A stretch of 48,994 nucleotides of DNA from Flavobacteriales bacterium UBA4466 (GCA_905182895.1 CAJJDD010000009.1:1-48994), one strand, 5' to 3'; positions 1-8,801 are shown, numbered from the stretch's first letter. Translations and numbers: made by a program. The notes: a model not told the origin generated them from the sequence alone.

Positions 1-96
1 AGTGGCTGCCCTTCTGCAACTAGCACCTTAAAAGGAGGAATAGAAGGACTTCTTAAAAGTAAGCTAGAAGGGGTAGAGGAAGTAGTAGCTGTGTAA
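1..96 (+). CDS. NifU-like C-terminal domain protein (3' end only)
   Basis: The first 96 bases are an open frame beginning outside the window and ending at TAA 94-96. It encodes SGCPSATSTLKGGIEGLLKS and then a Glu/Val-rich tail. This matches the end of the NifU C-terminal (Nfu-type) Fe-S scaffold domain, where a Cys of the CxxC cluster-binding motif precedes SxxTLKxGIE. The visible SGC-P is taken as the second Cys of that motif; the first lies upstream of the window. The family carries and delivers Fe-S clusters in the cytoplasm. The stop is two bases before the GTG of the sirtuin remnant, so the two probably share a transcript. The remainder of the gene is not visible. Confidence 0.8.
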   Translation, partial: SGCPSATSTLKGGIEGLLKSKLEGVEEVVAV

Positions 97-98
97 AA

Positions 99-293
99 GT
101 GAAAATAGTAGTTTTAACAGGTACGTCATTACAAGTTTATCCGGCAGCAGGACTGGTTAATTATGCTCCTGAAAAAGTATCTATCACCGTAATAGATCCA
201 AATTTGCCAGAAGTAAATTTGCCAAACGTCACTTACTTAAATTGCGGGGCTAGTGAAGGCATGCGGATTTTTAAAAAGAGTTTAGTGAAGTAG
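99..293 (+). pseudogene. Sirtuin (Sir2/CobB NAD-dependent deacylase) with in-frame internal deletion
   Basis: The 64-codon frame starts at GTG 99. Its first residues, MKIVVLTG, are the sirtuin N-terminus that normally continues into the NAD-binding GAGIS motif. Instead it jumps directly to TSLQVYPAAGLVNYAP and a YxIDP-like end, the last part of the sirtuin Rossmann domain (normally IGTSLxVYPAAGL). About 170 residues are missing, including the GAGIS-to-His catalytic core and the zinc-binding cysteines, since the family is usually about 230 aa. The join falls on one Gly codon (ggt) shared by TG-AGIS and IG-TSLQ, so a short-homology deletion or an assembly collapse is likely. It cannot be a working deacylase. 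It lies 2 bases after the NifU-like gene and converges on the reductase gene. Confidence 0.8.
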
Positions 294-297
294 TAGC

Positions 298-1365
298 TTA
301 CTCGTCATAGCTAAATTCAATCAAATCACTCTTAGGATGACTTTGGCAAGTAAGAACAAATCCTTCCTCTAATTCTCCATCGGTCAGTGCGAAGTTTGAA
401 AGCATCTCTACTTTCCCTTTAGTGACTTTAGCTCTGCAAGCGGTACAAACTCCTCCTTTACAACTAAAAGGAGCGTCTAATCCAGCGTCTAGAGCCGCGT
501 CTAGTATTGTTTTACCACCTCCAGCTAGAGTTATTTCACTTTCTTCATCGTCTAGAGTGATTTTTATTTTGGCCGTTCCCGAAAAAGTAGTGCTTTCATC
601 TTCTACAGAAGTCTCCGTATGAACAGGTTCTTCAGTCGTAGGTGCAGTAAAAAACTCAGTATGAATTTCATCTTTTGAATACCCGTTGTCAGCTAATGCA
701 TTGGTTACACTTGTAATCATGTCTCCAGGACCACAGATAAAGGCATGCTTAGATAATCCTGAAAAAGGATGTTTGGCCATTAACTCAAGAGTTTTGCCAA
801 AATTTATTCTGCCTTTGTGAAAAGAATCCTGCCCTCCGTTTTGAGAGTAAATAAGCTCTAAATTGAAGTTGGAATTGCTTTCTGCCAGAGATTCTAGCTG
901 GCTTAAAAACATAGTCTCATCTGGAGATTTGTTCCCATAGCATAGCGTTATTTTACCAGCGTTCTCCGTAGAAATAAGAGTTTTAAGCATCGCGTAAATA
1001 GGAGTAATCCCACTTCCAGCTGCTATAAATAAATAATGAGTCTGTGAAACTCTGCAGTCGGGTAATACGAAATTTCCCATAGGCTCCAAGCAGGTGATTT
1101 TATCTCCAGCCTTTAGTTCCTTGTTTAAGAATGTGGAGGCTTTACCGTTTTCTACGTGTTTCACTCCTATTTGCCAGTTCTCCTCAAAAGGTGCGCTACT
1201 GAATGAGTAGCTTCTGTTGACCTGCTCACCGTTAATGGCTAACTCTAAAGAGATGTATTGACCTGCCTCATAAGTGTGGTCAGGCATTTTTTCTAACGTT
1301 ATCTCCACAGATGATGGAGTCGCTTTATTTATAGAAATAACTTCTAAATCGTGCTTTCTGCTCAT
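298..1365 (-). CDS. Ferredoxin--NAD(P)H oxidoreductase, PaaE-like (FAD, NAD and 2Fe-2S domains)
   Basis: A 355-aa soluble electron-transfer flavoprotein. In order: an FAD-binding barrel with RSYSFSSAP (FAD phosphate/isoalloxazine motif), an NAD-binding domain with GSGITPIYAML and CGPGDM, and a C-terminal plant-type ferredoxin with cluster Cys at about 302, 307, 310 and 340 (CX4CX2CX29C). The order and length match the PaaE/HmpX family of phenylacetyl-CoA epoxidase reductases and related oxygenase reductases. No paaABCD genes lie nearby, so the physiological partner is unknown; in Bacteroidota this gene often stands alone. An extra acidic linker rich in Glu/Thr separates the NAD and ferredoxin domains. 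It is the last gene of the minus-strand operon, 2 bases after the thioredoxin lipoprotein, under the promoter near 3930. Confidence 0.88.
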   Translation of the reverse strand: MSRKHDLEVISINKATPSSVEITLEKMPDHTYEAGQYISLELAINGEQVNRSYSFSSAPFEENWQIGVKHVENGKASTFLNKELKAGDKITCLEPMGNFVLPDCRVSQTHYLFIAAGSGITPIYAMLKTLISTENAGKITLCYGNKSPDETMFLSQLESLAESNSNFNLELIYSQNGGQDSFHKGRINFGKTLELMAKHPFSGLSKHAFICGPGDMITSVTNALADNGYSKDEIHTEFFTAPTTEEPVHTETSVEDESTTFSGTAKIKITLDDEESEITLAGGGKTILDAALDAGLDAPFSCKGGVCTACRAKVTKGKVEMLSNFALTDGELEEGFVLTCQSHPKSDLIEFSYDE

Positions 1366-1367
1366 GG

Positions 1368-1832
1368 TTAATTGTACCCTAAAAATGATTTAATTTCTTT
1401 TGAATGCCAGTTTATTTGCTCTGCCTGTGCTATAATTTGTTTCCCATTCTCATCTATGAAATAGGTGAGGGGGATGTAATAAACGCCCACGTTTTTTAAG
1501 CTTTTATTTACTCGATATGTTTCAAATGGTATTTTATACTTTTTGCTCATCTGTGCCATTCGTTCAGGAGAATCATCTGTCAGATAGTATATCCTAACAT
1601 TTTCTCCAGCTTTGGATAATACTTCATTGGCGTCTGGCATCTCTCTTCGACAGTCACCACACCAACTAGCAAAAAAGTGTACTACTGTCTTTCTTCCGTT
1701 ACCGATTTCTACTGATTTCAAATCGCCACCGTCTAGGTATTGGATTTGAGAAAAATCTAGGTCAGGTGTTTTGTTACAACTAGAGAGAATGAGAAAGCTA
1801 ACAAATAGGATAAGTTTTGAGTGAGTGTTCAT
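1368..1832 (-). CDS. TlpA/ResA-like thioredoxin-fold lipoprotein
   Basis: A 154-aa protein with an SPII signal peptide (hydrophobic FVSFLILSSC, lipobox Cys19) and a thioredoxin fold. FFASWCGDC carries the CxxC redox centre at Cys58/Cys61, and the cis-Pro loop is at YIPLTY. The family holds or reduces disulfides in extracytoplasmic proteins, for example in cytochrome c maturation. Membrane-anchored periplasmic location is inferred from the lipobox. It starts 2 bases after the E1 stop and ends 2 bases before the reductase, so it is co-transcribed with both. The link to a cytoplasmic dehydrogenase is not obvious and may be only operonic. Confidence 0.85.
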   Translation of the reverse strand: MNTHSKLILFVSFLILSSCNKTPDLDFSQIQYLDGGDLKSVEIGNGRKTVVHFFASWCGDCRREMPDANEVLSKAGENVRIYYLTDDSPERMAQMSKKYKIPFETYRVNKSLKNVGVYYIPLTYFIDENGKQIIAQAEQINWHSKEIKSFLGYN

Positions 1833-1834
1833 GT

Positions 1835-3907
1835 TTAAAACTCTAGTGTTTTAAGAATAGCCCCTTTTACTTTTTGTGCATTGTTAAGCATAGCTTTTTC
1901 TAAAGTCTTATTCAGCGGAATGGCTACAGTGTTCTCACTTCCTACAGTGAGAACAGGAGCGTCTAAGTGTTTAAAGCATCTCTCAGAGATCATTCCTGCT
2001 ATTCCTCTAGAAAAACTCATAGCTTGTTGTTCCTCAGTGACTATTACGCATCTGTTGGTTCGTTTTACCGAATTGATAATAGCTTCTTCATCCAAAGGAA
2101 GTAACGTACGCAAGTCTATAATCTCTACTTTTCCTTGTATATCCTTAGAAGCCGTTTTAGCCCAATAAACACCCATGCCATAAGTTATTACGGTCACAGA
2201 ATTACTTTCGGTCGCTTCTTGCACTACTCTAGCTTTTCCTAATGGAACCACATAGTCTTCAGCTGGTTCTATACATTTAGCCTCTTCACTTCCAGCTATT
2301 TTAGACCAGTAAAGTCCTTTGTGTTCTAGCATAACTACAGGATTAGGGTCGTAAAAAGCTCCTTTTAATAAGCCCTTTAGATCTGCGCCATTCGAAGGGT
2401 AAACTACTTTAATTCCTTGGATATTAGTAAGAATAGACTCGATACTTGAACTGTGGTAAGGTCCTCCGCTACCATACGCTCCTATAGGAACTCTAATTAA
2501 CGAACTAACCGGCCACTGTCCATTTGACAAGTAATAACTTCTGCTCAATTCTGTAAACAATTGATTTAATCCAGGCCATATATAATCAGCAAACTGAACT
2601 TCCACTATTGGTTTAAGTCCTGCGGCACTCATTCCACAGGTAGACCCAATAATAAAAGCCTCTTGAATAGGAGTGTTAAACACCCTGTCATTCCCGAATT
2701 TCTGAGCCAATGTAGCTGCTTCTCTGAAAACTCCTCCCAAACGTGCGCCCACATCCTGGCCATATAAAAGCGCCTCTGGATGTTTCTCCATCAGTTCCTG
2801 CACTCCGAATAAAGCACAGTCTACCATTAACTTCATTTCTCCGCCCTGAGGCTTTCTTTCTCCCGACTCCTCAGTAATAGTTGAAGGCGCGTAGCAATGG
2901 TCAAGTATGCTTTCAGGGTTGGGCTCTTCTGCTGCTAAGGCTCTGTTATAATCATTTTCAACGAGTTCTTTTACAGCTGTCTTAATTTTGACTATTTCTT
3001 TTATCCCTACACCATTATCTAAAAGGTTAGATTCTAAACGAGGTAAGGGGTCTCTTCTTTTGTGGTCCTCTAAATCATCTCTATACCATTCTCTTCTCAC
3101 TCCAGAAGTATGGTGACCCAGAAAAGGAACTTTAGCGTGAATAAGAAATGGCCTTCTTTCTTCTCTAACAGTTTTAACTATTTCACCAAATTTTTCATAG
3201 CAGGTTAGAAAATCCGCCCCATCGAAAGAGTGCGCCTCTATCGGTGGAAATCCTTTCGCTAAATCCATAGCTGTTCCGAAATTAATTTCTTCTGCCTTTG
3301 CTGAAATATCCCATCCGTTGTCCTGCACGAAAAAGATGATTGGAAGTTTCTTAAGAGCAGCCATATGAAGGGCTTCGCTAATCTCTCCCTCAGTCATAGC
3401 CGAATCTCCTATACTGCAGATTACCACTGGAGCTTCTCCAGGTTCTGGTTTCGAAAGACCCTGAGCTTCTTTATATTGTATTCCCATAGCTACTCCTGCA
3501 GAAGGTATGGCTTGCATTCCCGTAGCAGAAGAGTTGTGAGGTATTTTAGGCTTATCGACTTTATTTAGGCTAGGGTGAGAGTAATACGTTCTTCCTCCAG
3601 AAAAAGGGTCATCCTTTTTAGCATGAAGCTGGAGCATTAACTCATAAGGAGTCATGCCTATTCCGAGTAGAATAGAATCATCTCTATAATAGGGGAAAAC
3701 AAAGTCTTGTGGCATTAAATGCATAGAGATAGCTAGCTGAGCAGCCTCGTGACCAGCAGAAGTAGCGTGCACATAGGTCTTAGTCACTTCTTTTTCTTCT
3801 TCGAATTTATTGGCCATGGTTCTGGCAGTGAACATTAGTTCTAGACCTTTTAGCGCTGTCTCTTTACTCAAATTCCCAACCATAACTTCTTCTGAAAGTT
3901 CCTCCAT
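1835..3907 (-). CDS. 2-oxoacid dehydrogenase E1, fused alpha and beta subunits (branched-chain type)
   Basis: A 690-aa thiamine-diphosphate enzyme. Residues about 1-340 are the E1 alpha subunit, with the ThDP/Mg motif GDSAMTEGEISEAL...QDN and GHHTSG. Residues about 355-690 are the transketolase-like E1 beta subunit, with GQDVG, NTPIQEAFIIG and EVQFADYIWP. Such alpha-beta fusions are common in Bacteroidota and are usually annotated as 2-oxoisovalerate dehydrogenase E1; they decarboxylate branched-chain 2-oxoacids and acylate the lipoyl E2. Substrate is inferred, and pyruvate or 2-oxoglutarate cannot be excluded by eye. E2 and E3 are not in the window. It is the first gene of a three-gene operon, divergent from dapF across 86 bases holding a promoter for each. 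Confidence 0.9.
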   Translation of the reverse strand: MEELSEEVMVGNLSKETALKGLELMFTARTMANKFEEEKEVTKTYVHATSAGHEAAQLAISMHLMPQDFVFPYYRDDSILLGIGMTPYELMLQLHAKKDDPFSGGRTYYSHPSLNKVDKPKIPHNSSATGMQAIPSAGVAMGIQYKEAQGLSKPEPGEAPVVICSIGDSAMTEGEISEALHMAALKKLPIIFFVQDNGWDISAKAEEINFGTAMDLAKGFPPIEAHSFDGADFLTCYEKFGEIVKTVREERRPFLIHAKVPFLGHHTSGVRREWYRDDLEDHKRRDPLPRLESNLLDNGVGIKEIVKIKTAVKELVENDYNRALAAEEPNPESILDHCYAPSTITEESGERKPQGGEMKLMVDCALFGVQELMEKHPEALLYGQDVGARLGGVFREAATLAQKFGNDRVFNTPIQEAFIIGSTCGMSAAGLKPIVEVQFADYIWPGLNQLFTELSRSYYLSNGQWPVSSLIRVPIGAYGSGGPYHSSSIESILTNIQGIKVVYPSNGADLKGLLKGAFYDPNPVVMLEHKGLYWSKIAGSEEAKCIEPAEDYVVPLGKARVVQEATESNSVTVITYGMGVYWAKTASKDIQGKVEIIDLRTLLPLDEEAIINSVKRTNRCVIVTEEQQAMSFSRGIAGMISERCFKHLDAPVLTVGSENTVAIPLNKTLEKAMLNNAQKVKGAILKTLEF

Positions 3908-3928
3908 TATTCGTGCTAAATTAAAGAA

Positions 3929-3936
3929 CGAAGTTA
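3929..3936 (-). promoter_or_regulatory. Bacteroidota -7 element for the E1 operon
   Basis: Minus-strand TAACTTCG, 21 bases before the ATG of the E1 gene, fits the TAnnTTyG form of the Bacteroidota housekeeping -7 box. No convincing -33 TTG was seen at the expected distance. It sits back to back with the dapF promoter. Confidence 0.5.
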
Positions 3937-3971
3937 CGAAATCAATATGAGCATAACCCTCAATTTTCTCT

Positions 3972-3979
3972 TACATTTG
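3972..3979 (+). promoter_or_regulatory. Bacteroidota -7 element for dapF
   Basis: TACATTTG matches the TAnnTTTG consensus exactly. The ATG of dapF begins 14 bases after the element, giving a predicted 5' leader of about 10 bases. Confidence 0.6.
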
Positions 3980-3993
3980 AAGGTCTATTTAAT

Positions 3994-4767
3994 ATGAATA
4001 TCACTTTTTTTAAATATCAAGGAACAGGAAATGATTTCATCATGGTGAATGCTGTAGATAAAGGCATTACCCTCGAGCCATTGCAGATTCAACGTTTATG
4101 TGATAGGAAATTTGGAATTGGTGCTGATGGCATCATTTTAATAAAAACTGATGTAAAAACAGATTTTTATGTTGATTATTATAATCCTGATGGTTCTCAG
4201 AGCTTTTGTGGTAATGGAAGCAGGTGTGCAGTGGCGTTTGCCTTTGCTGAGAATGTTTTTGAAGGAAAGACCTGCTCTTTTAATGCCATAGATGGAACTC
4301 ATACGGGGGAGGTTTTAGATATCGATAATATTGAAATATCTATGCGTGATGTGGAAGGTATTGAAGAAGTTGATGGTGACTTTGTGCTTGACACAGGGAG
4401 TCCGCATTTTGTGAGGCGCTGCAACGCTCTTAAGGAACTCGATATAATTACAGAAGCCAGAAAAGTGCGGTATAACCAGCGCTTTTCAGAGCAAGGAATT
4501 AATGTCAATTTTATAAGTCAGAATGGGAGTGAAATTCACATGCGGACTTATGAAAGAGGAGTGGAAGATGAGACGTTATCCTGCGGCACAGGTGTGACAG
4601 CTGTGGCATTATCTTCGGTCTCTGAAGATGGTGTTTATGCTCGGAAAATCATAACTAAAGGTGGAGATCTAATGGTTAACTTTAAAAAATCAGGAGATTT
4701 ATTTCAAACAATACGGCTACAAGGTGCAGCCAAATTTGTCTTTTCTGGGCTAGTTAATCTGACTTAA
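3994..4767 (+). CDS. dapF: Diaminopimelate epimerase
   Basis: A 257-aa cytoplasmic enzyme converting LL- to meso-diaminopimelate for lysine and peptidoglycan synthesis. Both half-barrels and both catalytic cysteines are visible: Cys72 in FCGNGSRCAVAF and Cys197 in ETLSCGTGVTAVALS. KYQGTGNDFIMV is the usual N-terminus. Length is slightly under the common 260-275 aa, with no missing motif. The ATG start is set by the -7 box 14 bases upstream. It is monocistronic: the next gene has its own -7 box after a gap. Meso-DAP is also the substrate side of Mpl, which is damaged elsewhere in this window. Confidence 0.95.
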   Translation: MNITFFKYQGTGNDFIMVNAVDKGITLEPLQIQRLCDRKFGIGADGIILIKTDVKTDFYVDYYNPDGSQSFCGNGSRCAVAFAFAENVFEGKTCSFNAIDGTHTGEVLDIDNIEISMRDVEGIEEVDGDFVLDTGSPHFVRRCNALKELDIITEARKVRYNQRFSEQGINVNFISQNGSEIHMRTYERGVEDETLSCGTGVTAVALSSVSEDGVYARKIITKGGDLMVNFKKSGDLFQTIRLQGAAKFVFSGLVNLT

Positions 4768-4825
4768 AATAGCTTCGAAATAAATAAAAAATAGAGGGTT
4801 CAGAAATGAATCACTCCACCTTTGC

Positions 4826-4833
4826 TATCTTCG
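4826..4833 (+). promoter_or_regulatory. -7 element for the DUF4105 gene
   Basis: TATCTTCG fits TAnnTTyG. A TTG at 4858 lies 24 bases after the element, the same spacing as other promoters here (for example rpmB and the TPR gene, with ATGs 22-28 bases after the box). This predicts a start codon near 4855-4865, which matters for the broken 5' end of the next gene. Confidence 0.5.
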
Positions 4834-4857
4834 TCCCGAATTAATTCAGTACTTTTT

Positions 4858-5996
4858 TTGAATCTTTCTATTCGTTTTTCTTTCTATTCGTTTTTCTAGG
4901 GTTAACTGCTCAAGCGCAGTTTAATACTAAGCCTGGTGAAACTGAAATTTATATTCTTACGTGTAGTCCTGGAGAGGACCTATATTCAGTGTTCGGCCAT
5001 GCTGCCATTGTCGTAAAGACGCCAACCTCTGATTTCGTATACAATTACGGGACATTCAATTTTGACGCAGAGAACTTCTATCTGAAATTCGCTAAGGGCC
5101 AGCTTCCTTATTACTTAGACAAGGAGAAGTTTGGCTACTTCCAGTATGGTTACATACTGGAGCAAAGACAAATTTGGGCTCAGAAATTAAATTTTACAGA
5201 ACTCCAGAAGGAAAAACTAATAGCTCTTTTAGAGAAAAACGTACTTCCTGAAAATGCGCAGTATAAATATGATTTTTTCTATGACAACTGTGCCACGCGC
5301 TTAATAGATATTGTAGATGAAGCCACGGAGAATACCATAGATTGGAAAACCTCAGAAAATGGAAACGGGCATACTTTTAGAGAAATGATAGAAGTCTACC
5401 TAACCGGGATGCAATGGAGTGATTTAGGTATAGATCTGGCGCTGGGAATGCCCTGCGACTATAAACTAAAAGAAGGAGAACAAGCTTTTTTACCAGACTC
5501 ACTGAAAAGTATATTTCAGCTGGCCATGCTTAATGGAAATACCCTGGTAGCTGATGGGTTTGAGGTGTTGCCTGCAGAAAACATGAAGGTGGATAAGAAG
5601 CTAGTAGACGATACCTCTAGTGTGTTATGGATTATTTCTATAGTACTATTAGCAATTCTTATTTTCTACAGAAGAAAAACCCAAAGCCGAATACTATCCG
5701 CAGTAATTCTTTTTATAAATGGGCTGCTAGGAGCACTAATCTTTTTTCTTTGGTTCTTCACAGATCATTCTGCTACCGCAGGAAACTTAAATATATTGTG
5801 GGCTTCTCCGCTGAACTTGATTCTTCCGTTTATTAAATTTTCTAGAAAAATATGGCTCCAGATATATTCTGGTATAGTCGTTATAACTCTAATGTCTTGG
5901 ACCTTTTTAGCTCAAGATCTTCATGAATCTCTAATACCTGTTATTCTAGTATCGCTTTATAGCGCACTAATTTACATTAGGAGAATAGACGAGTAG
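4858..5996 (+). CDS. DUF4105 (Lnb N-terminal periplasmic domain) membrane protein with disrupted start
   Basis: The mature part is clear: EIYILTCSPGEDLYSVFGHAA opens a DUF4105 domain, the papain-like Lnb N-terminal domain, with the conserved Cys, GH and a later NYGTFNF and DNCATR. The C-terminal third holds four or so membrane segments from about residue 210 of the GTG-4989 frame. The frame is open back to 4845 and encodes a signal-peptide-like FFFLFVFLGLTAQAQ at 4878-4922, but contains no ATG, GTG or TTG before GTG 4989, which is inside the domain. The TTG at 4858 is in a different frame, separated by the 16-bp direct repeat at 4865-4896. The true start is therefore unresolved; the gene may be off, mis-assembled or length-variable. 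Function in Bacteroidota is unknown; a periplasmic hydrolase is inferred from the family fold. Confidence 0.75.
4865..4896 (+). repeat. Perfect 16-bp tandem duplication in signal-peptide region
   Basis: The unit tttctattcgtttttc occurs twice without mismatch, at 4865-4880 and 4881-4896. Sixteen is not a multiple of three, so each copy gained or lost shifts the frame by one base. With three copies the TTG at 4858 would read continuously into the DUF4105 frame. Confidence 0.9.
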
Positions 5997-6037
5997 TTTG
6001 TACTCATACCAGTAATCCTACTTATTTTTACCAGCTA

Positions 6038-7576
6038 ATGAAAAACATTCTTTCAGTATTCAGTTTTGTTTGTTTCATATTATTTCTATCCAGTTGTAAT
6101 AGAGGAAATACTACTTGGGAGCCCGAGTTTGCTTTTCCTATAGCCAAAGGAGAGCTTAGCTTTCATGATTTGGAGGATAGTAATGACTACCTCCAATTAG
6201 AAGGAGAAGTGGTAGAAGTTCATTATTATGATACCCTAGCACCGCTAGATTTAAATGAGTTAATAAACCTTGGTGATACGCTATTAGAAGCAGCCTACAC
6301 TCCTGGGATAGGAATAGGACCATTGCCTTTTGAGAATGCGACCAATATTTTCACCTTAGATGAGGATTTTGATTTTAATCTAGATGGGGCATTGCTACGC
6401 TATGGAAAAGTAAAGTCTGGAAGCCTCAGGGTAATCTTCGAAAGTGATGTCGATGGATACTTAGATTTAACCTATTTGTTAACTGGAATCGAGCTAGATG
6501 GTGAGCCGTTAAGCCTATTAGGGCAAACAGAGCCTGCCAGCGCAGCGGAACCTTTTACGGATGAACTGATAGTAGATATATCAGGGTATACATTGGACTT
6601 CACTGGAGCGAGTGGAATTGAGAGAAACACCTTGACAGGCGAACTGTCGTTAGCTACTTCTAATTCTCCCGCATACACGGCTCAGGTTTATGGGTCTAAC
6701 TTAGTAACTGTGAAACTGGAGCTTTTAGATTTAGAGATAGAAGAGTTAAGAGGTTACTTCGGTCAGTGGGAGAGAGAGATAGATGAAGAAATCGTATTAG
6801 ACTCACTCATTTATCAGGGAGGAACGGTATATCTTAAAAAAACACTTGCTTCTTTAGAGTTTATAAATAACTTTGGGGTAGATGCACAGGTACAGCTGAG
6901 TGAACTGGCCACTTTAAATTCTGTAACAGGAAATCAAGTAGTGTTACAAACCACTGAATTATATAATCTCGTGAATATTTCTAGAGCCATAGAAACTGCA
7001 GATGCGGTTATTCCTAGTTCTGTTACATTCGAGTTTGATGGGACTTCTAATTTAGCTGAGGCGTTATCTGTAACACCCAACAGATTAAAGCTTCAGGGAG
7101 ATGCTATCCTCAATCCACTGGGTGATGTGTCTGGAGGATTCGACTTTTTTCTGGATGAGTATCCTTTTCAGATGGTAGCAGATATTTCTTTTCCTCTCTG
7201 CGCAAGCATAGAAGACTTGATCTTGGTAGACACCTTAGCTTTAGATTTAGAAAGAGAAGAAAACATAAAGGCACTCACATTAACAGCAGTACTTAAAAAT
7301 AGTTTTGAATTGGGATTCGATGTAGAGATGTTTCTTCCCGGTGTGCCGGAAGTATTCTGGCAAGCTTCTATTATTCCTGAGGTAGACGGAGAAGCTACTG
7401 AGCATACCATTACTCTGGAGCTTACAGAGAGCAGATTAGAGGAGTTTTATGCAGCCTCAGAGTTGATAGTAAAAGTCATAGTCAATACCACTCATAGCGA
7501 AGAAGTAAAACTGCTTACGGCAGATAAAATAGAAATTCTCATCACAGGAAAAGTAACTTATGGAGTGGAAATTTAG
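6038..7576 (+). CDS. Hypothetical lipoprotein (beta-rich, paired with DUF5723 protein)
   Basis: A 512-aa protein with an SPII signal (FVCFILFLSSC, lipobox Cys20) followed by NRGNTTWEPEFAFPIAKGEL. The rest is beta-rich and acidic, with repeated paired segments, no cysteines of note and no catalytic motif that I recognise. It overlaps the DUF5723-type gene by 17 bases, so translation is probably coupled. Such lipoprotein plus outer-membrane barrel pairs recur in Bacteroidota, and the likely location is the outer membrane or cell surface. A weak -7-like TATTTTTA lies at 6023-6030 with TTG at 5998-6000. No function is assigned. Confidence 0.8.
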   Translation: MKNILSVFSFVCFILFLSSCNRGNTTWEPEFAFPIAKGELSFHDLEDSNDYLQLEGEVVEVHYYDTLAPLDLNELINLGDTLLEAAYTPGIGIGPLPFENATNIFTLDEDFDFNLDGALLRYGKVKSGSLRVIFESDVDGYLDLTYLLTGIELDGEPLSLLGQTEPASAAEPFTDELIVDISGYTLDFTGASGIERNTLTGELSLATSNSPAYTAQVYGSNLVTVKLELLDLEIEELRGYFGQWEREIDEEIVLDSLIYQGGTVYLKKTLASLEFINNFGVDAQVQLSELATLNSVTGNQVVLQTTELYNLVNISRAIETADAVIPSSVTFEFDGTSNLAEALSVTPNRLKLQGDAILNPLGDVSGGFDFFLDEYPFQMVADISFPLCASIEDLILVDTLALDLEREENIKALTLTAVLKNSFELGFDVEMFLPGVPEVFWQASIIPEVDGEATEHTITLELTESRLEEFYAASELIVKVIVNTTHSEEVKLLTADKIEILITGKVTYGVEI

Positions 7577-8801
7577 ACTGTTAGTAGTATTCATTCTAGG
7601 GTATGGAGTAGCTGCAGCGCAGAATGCTCTTGACTTTACACATGAGCCTATTACAGAAAAGTACAATGTACTGGAGTTAAACACTGAGGTAGATTACTTC
7701 TCAGACAACATTCAGAATAGCCTTATAACTAACCTGGTGTTAGGAGGAGGAATAGACAGAAACTCATTAAACAGCATGTTGGAAAACATGGATGGGCAGA
7801 ACTCCTTTGGTGGTTGGACCGATGTAGGGCTGCGCTACAGGTCGCTATCGGATAGTGCTTTATTTAAGAAGAACCGCAGCCTATTTTTAGAATTTGGAAT
7901 GGCTCAGTATGGGTATGCCTCTTTCCCTAAAGATTTATTCCACCTTATGTTTATAGGAAACGCAGACAAACTCGGAGAGACACTTCAGATGTCTAATATG
8001 ACCTCTGAAGTAATGAACTACCAGTATGCAGGCTTAGGAATAATGAACGAGTCCACCGGAAGTTATCTTTCATTTAATCTTATAAATGTTCAGAATTACT
8101 TTTCTTCAGATATAGAAGAGTTCACTCTTTATACGGCAGAAGATGCCTCTGAATTGGAGCTGGCATATTCAGGAACTGTAATTACCAATGATACGTTAAG
8201 AGGAGATTTCCTGAGTAATTCAGGAACTGGATTTACACTGAACGGTAGATATAATATGAAACTCAGAGAGAACAAAGATTTAGTCTCTATAGAAGTTAGA
8301 AATATAGGAGCAGTTCAGCTAAATGATAGAACTAGAGAGCTAAAAGCGGATAGTTCCTGGAACTATAGTGGAGTGAATGTGAATGAACTGTTTTCCTCAG
8401 ACAATCCGTTTAACAATTTAACATTAGAGGATTCTGTAGCGTATACGGATGAGCAAAAAGCCAAAACGGTATGGATGCCATTAGATATAAACGCGAACTA
8501 CTTTCATCGAATTAATAAAAGTGACCACATAGGATTCTCTATCAGAAAGCGATTTTTTACTGACCATACCGCTGATTTAGGAGTGAATTACCTCCATAAT
8601 GAATCAGATAAGGTGGGTTATAACGTAGGCCTTAGCTACGGTGGATACGGTGGGCTCAGAATGAATGCTGGAGCACATTTTAATTTTAAGAATTGGCGTT
8701 TATACCTCACTACCAGAAACTTAATAGGCACATTTATAGAAAGCGGAAAAGGCAGAAGTGCCAGTTTCGGAATAGCCAGAACATTTAGACAAGCACCATG
8801 A
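7560..8801 (+). CDS. DUF5723-family outer-membrane protein
   Basis: A 413-aa protein starting with a signal peptide (LLVVFILGYGVAAAQ). It has repeated amphipathic beta strands rich in Tyr/Asn/Gly, typical of an outer-membrane barrel: TDVGLRYRSLSD, GTGFTLNGRYNMKL, NVGLSYGGYGGLRMNAG and a final strand ASFGIARTF. The pattern of a DUF5723 protein directly after a beta-rich lipoprotein is common in Bacteroidota. Function is unknown; a structural or secretion-related barrel is inferred. The ATG at 7560 lies inside the upstream gene, and its TGA overlaps the kdsA ATG (ATGA), so the three genes form one transcription unit. Confidence 0.72.
   Translation: MEWKFRLLVVFILGYGVAAAQNALDFTHEPITEKYNVLELNTEVDYFSDNIQNSLITNLVLGGGIDRNSLNSMLENMDGQNSFGGWTDVGLRYRSLSDSALFKKNRSLFLEFGMAQYGYASFPKDLFHLMFIGNADKLGETLQMSNMTSEVMNYQYAGLGIMNESTGSYLSFNLINVQNYFSSDIEEFTLYTAEDASELELAYSGTVITNDTLRGDFLSNSGTGFTLNGRYNMKLRENKDLVSIEVRNIGAVQLNDRTRELKADSSWNYSGVNVNELFSSDNPFNNLTLEDSVAYTDEQKAKTVWMPLDINANYFHRINKSDHIGFSIRKRFFTDHTADLGVNYLHNESDKVGYNVGLSYGGYGGLRMNAGAHFNFKNWRLYLTTRNLIGTFIESGKGRSASFGIARTFRQAP

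Noticed and set aside
99-293. A genuine new small protein
   Set aside because: Both halves match the two ends of sirtuins in the right order and frame, so a deletion derivative is the simpler reading.
4806-4844. ATG in the DUF4105 frame as the real start
   Set aside because: It lies upstream of the -7 box at 4826-4833 and meets an in-frame TAA at 4842-4844.
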